Source of the DNA: Bradyrhizobium sp. WBOS07
Lineage (GTDB): Bacteria; Pseudomonadota; Alphaproteobacteria; Rhizobiales; Xanthobacteraceae
Assembly (NCBI RefSeq): GCF_024585165.1
Contig: NZ_CP029008.1
Span: 3,286,001 to 3,350,000 of the forward strand
Length of the DNA: 64,000 bases
Reading direction: 5' to 3'
Positions 63,176-64,000 of the stretch are shown here, one piece after another. The notes under the pieces were generated by a model that saw only the letters and a list, made by a program, of their open reading frames with translations, was not told the DNA's origin and searched no databases. The position numbers were made by a program, and so were the translations under genes. The first letter of the stretch is position 1; each line of letters opens with the position of its first letter.

Positions 63176-64000
63176 ATGTCCGAAGAAGTCCTGCAACAGG
63201 CAGCCCCGGGCCTGATCCCGGGGTCGGGCACGATGCGCGCCGCCAAGCCGACGCGCCTATCGCCATCCTTCATTTCCTGGCTTCAGGCCGGGCCGATGAT
63301 GCTAGTGTTTCTCGCCTTCTTCCTCATTCCGCTCGCCTTCGTCGTCATCGTCTCGTTCTGGGATTACAACGAATACCAGCTGCTGCCGGCCTTCTCCGGC
63401 CGCGGCTACACCGACACGTTCGAGGGCTGCCTTGCGCAGCTGCCCGAGCTCTGCACGATAGGCAAGACCTATCTGAAGACGCTGAAGCTCTGCTTCATGG
63501 TGTGGGCGATCACGCTGTTCATCGGCTTCTGGGTGGCCTACTTCCTCGCCTTCCACGTCAGGTCCAAGACCTGGCAGATGGGATTGTCGCTGCTGTGCAC
63601 GATCCCGTTCTGGACCTCCAACGTGATCCGCATGATCGCCTGGATTCCGCTGCTCGGGCGCAATGGCCTCGTGAACTCGGGCCTGATGAAGACGGGGCTG
63701 ATCAACCACCCGATCGAATGGCTGCTGTTCTCCGAATTCTCGGTGGTGCTGGCGCTCGTGCACCTGTTCACCTTCTTCATGGTGGTGCCGATCTTCAACT
63801 CGATGGTGCGCATCGACAAGTCGCTGATCGAGGCCGCCTATGATGCCGGCGCCAGCGGCTTCCAGACCCTCGTCAACGTCATCATTCCGCTGTCCAAGCC
63901 CGGCATCGTGATCGGCTCGATCTTCGTCATCACCATCGTGATGGGCGATTTCATCACCATCGGCGTGATGGGCGGCCAGCAGATCGCCGCCGCCGGCAAG
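63176..64000 (+). CDS. ABC importer permease (PotB-like), 3' end beyond window
   Basis: ATG 63176 follows the binding-protein stop by 5 bp. The visible 275 codons have an N-terminal cytosolic stretch, a first helix (PMMLVFLAFFLIPLAFVVIVSFW), a periplasmic loop, and helices leading to the EAA motif (EAAYDAGASGFQTLVNVIIPLSKPGIV). No stop occurs before the window ends. A second permease gene probably follows. Confidence 0.9.
   Translation, partial: MSEEVLQQAAPGLIPGSGTMRAAKPTRLSPSFISWLQAGPMMLVFLAFFLIPLAFVVIVSFWDYNEYQLLPAFSGRGYTDTFEGCLAQLPELCTIGKTYLKTLKLCFMVWAITLFIGFWVAYFLAFHVRSKTWQMGLSLLCTIPFWTSNVIRMIAWIPLLGRNGLVNSGLMKTGLINHPIEWLLFSEFSVVLALVHLFTFFMVVPIFNSMVRIDKSLIEAAYDAGASGFQTLVNVIIPLSKPGIVIGSIFVITIVMGDFITIGVMGGQQIAAAGK

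Noticed and set aside
1..64000. CRISPR arrays, prophage genes or complete insertion sequences
   Set aside because: No regularly spaced direct repeats, phage structural genes or transposase ORFs were seen on either strand.

Overview
This window looks like a chromosomal segment from a Bradyrhizobium-type alphaproteobacterium. The G+C content is high throughout. Intergenic spaces hold the inverted-repeat (RPE/REP-like) elements typical of that group. Several protein types are characteristic of the Bradyrhizobiaceae: DUF2336, a transglutaminase-like cysteine peptidase, PAS_5, a Tyr/Gly-rich secreted protein, and GGDEF/EAL and PilZ proteins. The assignment is an inference from gene content and repeat style. 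There are no rRNA genes, CRISPR arrays, prophages or recognisable IS transposases. Two tRNA genes are present: Tyr-GTA near 7.2 kb and Thr-TGT near 10.4 kb.

Layout. 0-6.8 kb: tail of a YCII-like protein, a TMEM175-type channel, a UvrD-like helicase, and then a small, visibly A+T-richer restriction-modification island (an unrecognised protein, Vsr endonuclease, cytosine-5 methyltransferase). The island is bracketed by a ~192-bp direct repeat of the helicase 3' end, followed by a quinone-oxidoreductase-like gene. 6.8-16.4 kb: GIY-YIG protein, tRNA-Tyr, rlmB, a run of small exported proteins, tRNA-Thr, a methyltransferase, an Omp25/31-like porin, a putative lipoprotein and a TPR protein. 16.5-25.9 kb: serine hydrolase, S10 peptidase, nadK, a response regulator/Hpt pair, DUF2336, a lytic transglycosylase, and folE-hisI. 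26-34.5 kb: IscU/SufU-like scaffold, ClpP-like exported protein, yidD, APC permease with a periplasmic partner gene, lipoprotein hydrolase, MFS carrier. 34.7-45.8 kb: thrS, nitroreductase, second serine hydrolase, PAS-GGDEF-EAL protein, a repeat-filled gene desert, a divergent LysR/oxidoreductase pair and a proline-rich exported protein. 46-60 kb: patatin, CBS protein, rhomboid, PAS_5, DJ-1/PfpI protein, GNAT, DEAD-box helicase, a broken metallophosphoesterase, VOC protein, zinc alcohol dehydrogenase, MFS carrier, PilZ protein and a cysteine peptidase. 60-64 kb: a GntR/FCD regulator divergent from a polyamine-type ABC importer whose permease runs off the window.

Most of the window is ordinary core or lineage-specific chromosome. 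Working units that can be inferred are: methyltransferase plus Vsr (plus a probable restriction enzyme); response regulator plus Hpt; folE-hisI; APC permease plus exported partner; LysR plus oxidoreductase; GntR plus ABC importer. The most unusual item is the restriction-modification island. It has no integrase but has a long target duplication: 98 bp of perfect identity followed by a diverged, frameshifted remainder. Secondary items are a candidate small RNA or attenuator upstream of the rhomboid gene, two tandem perfect palindromes upstream of the cysteine peptidase, a cluster-scaffold protein lacking the third cysteine, and a decayed metallophosphoesterase.
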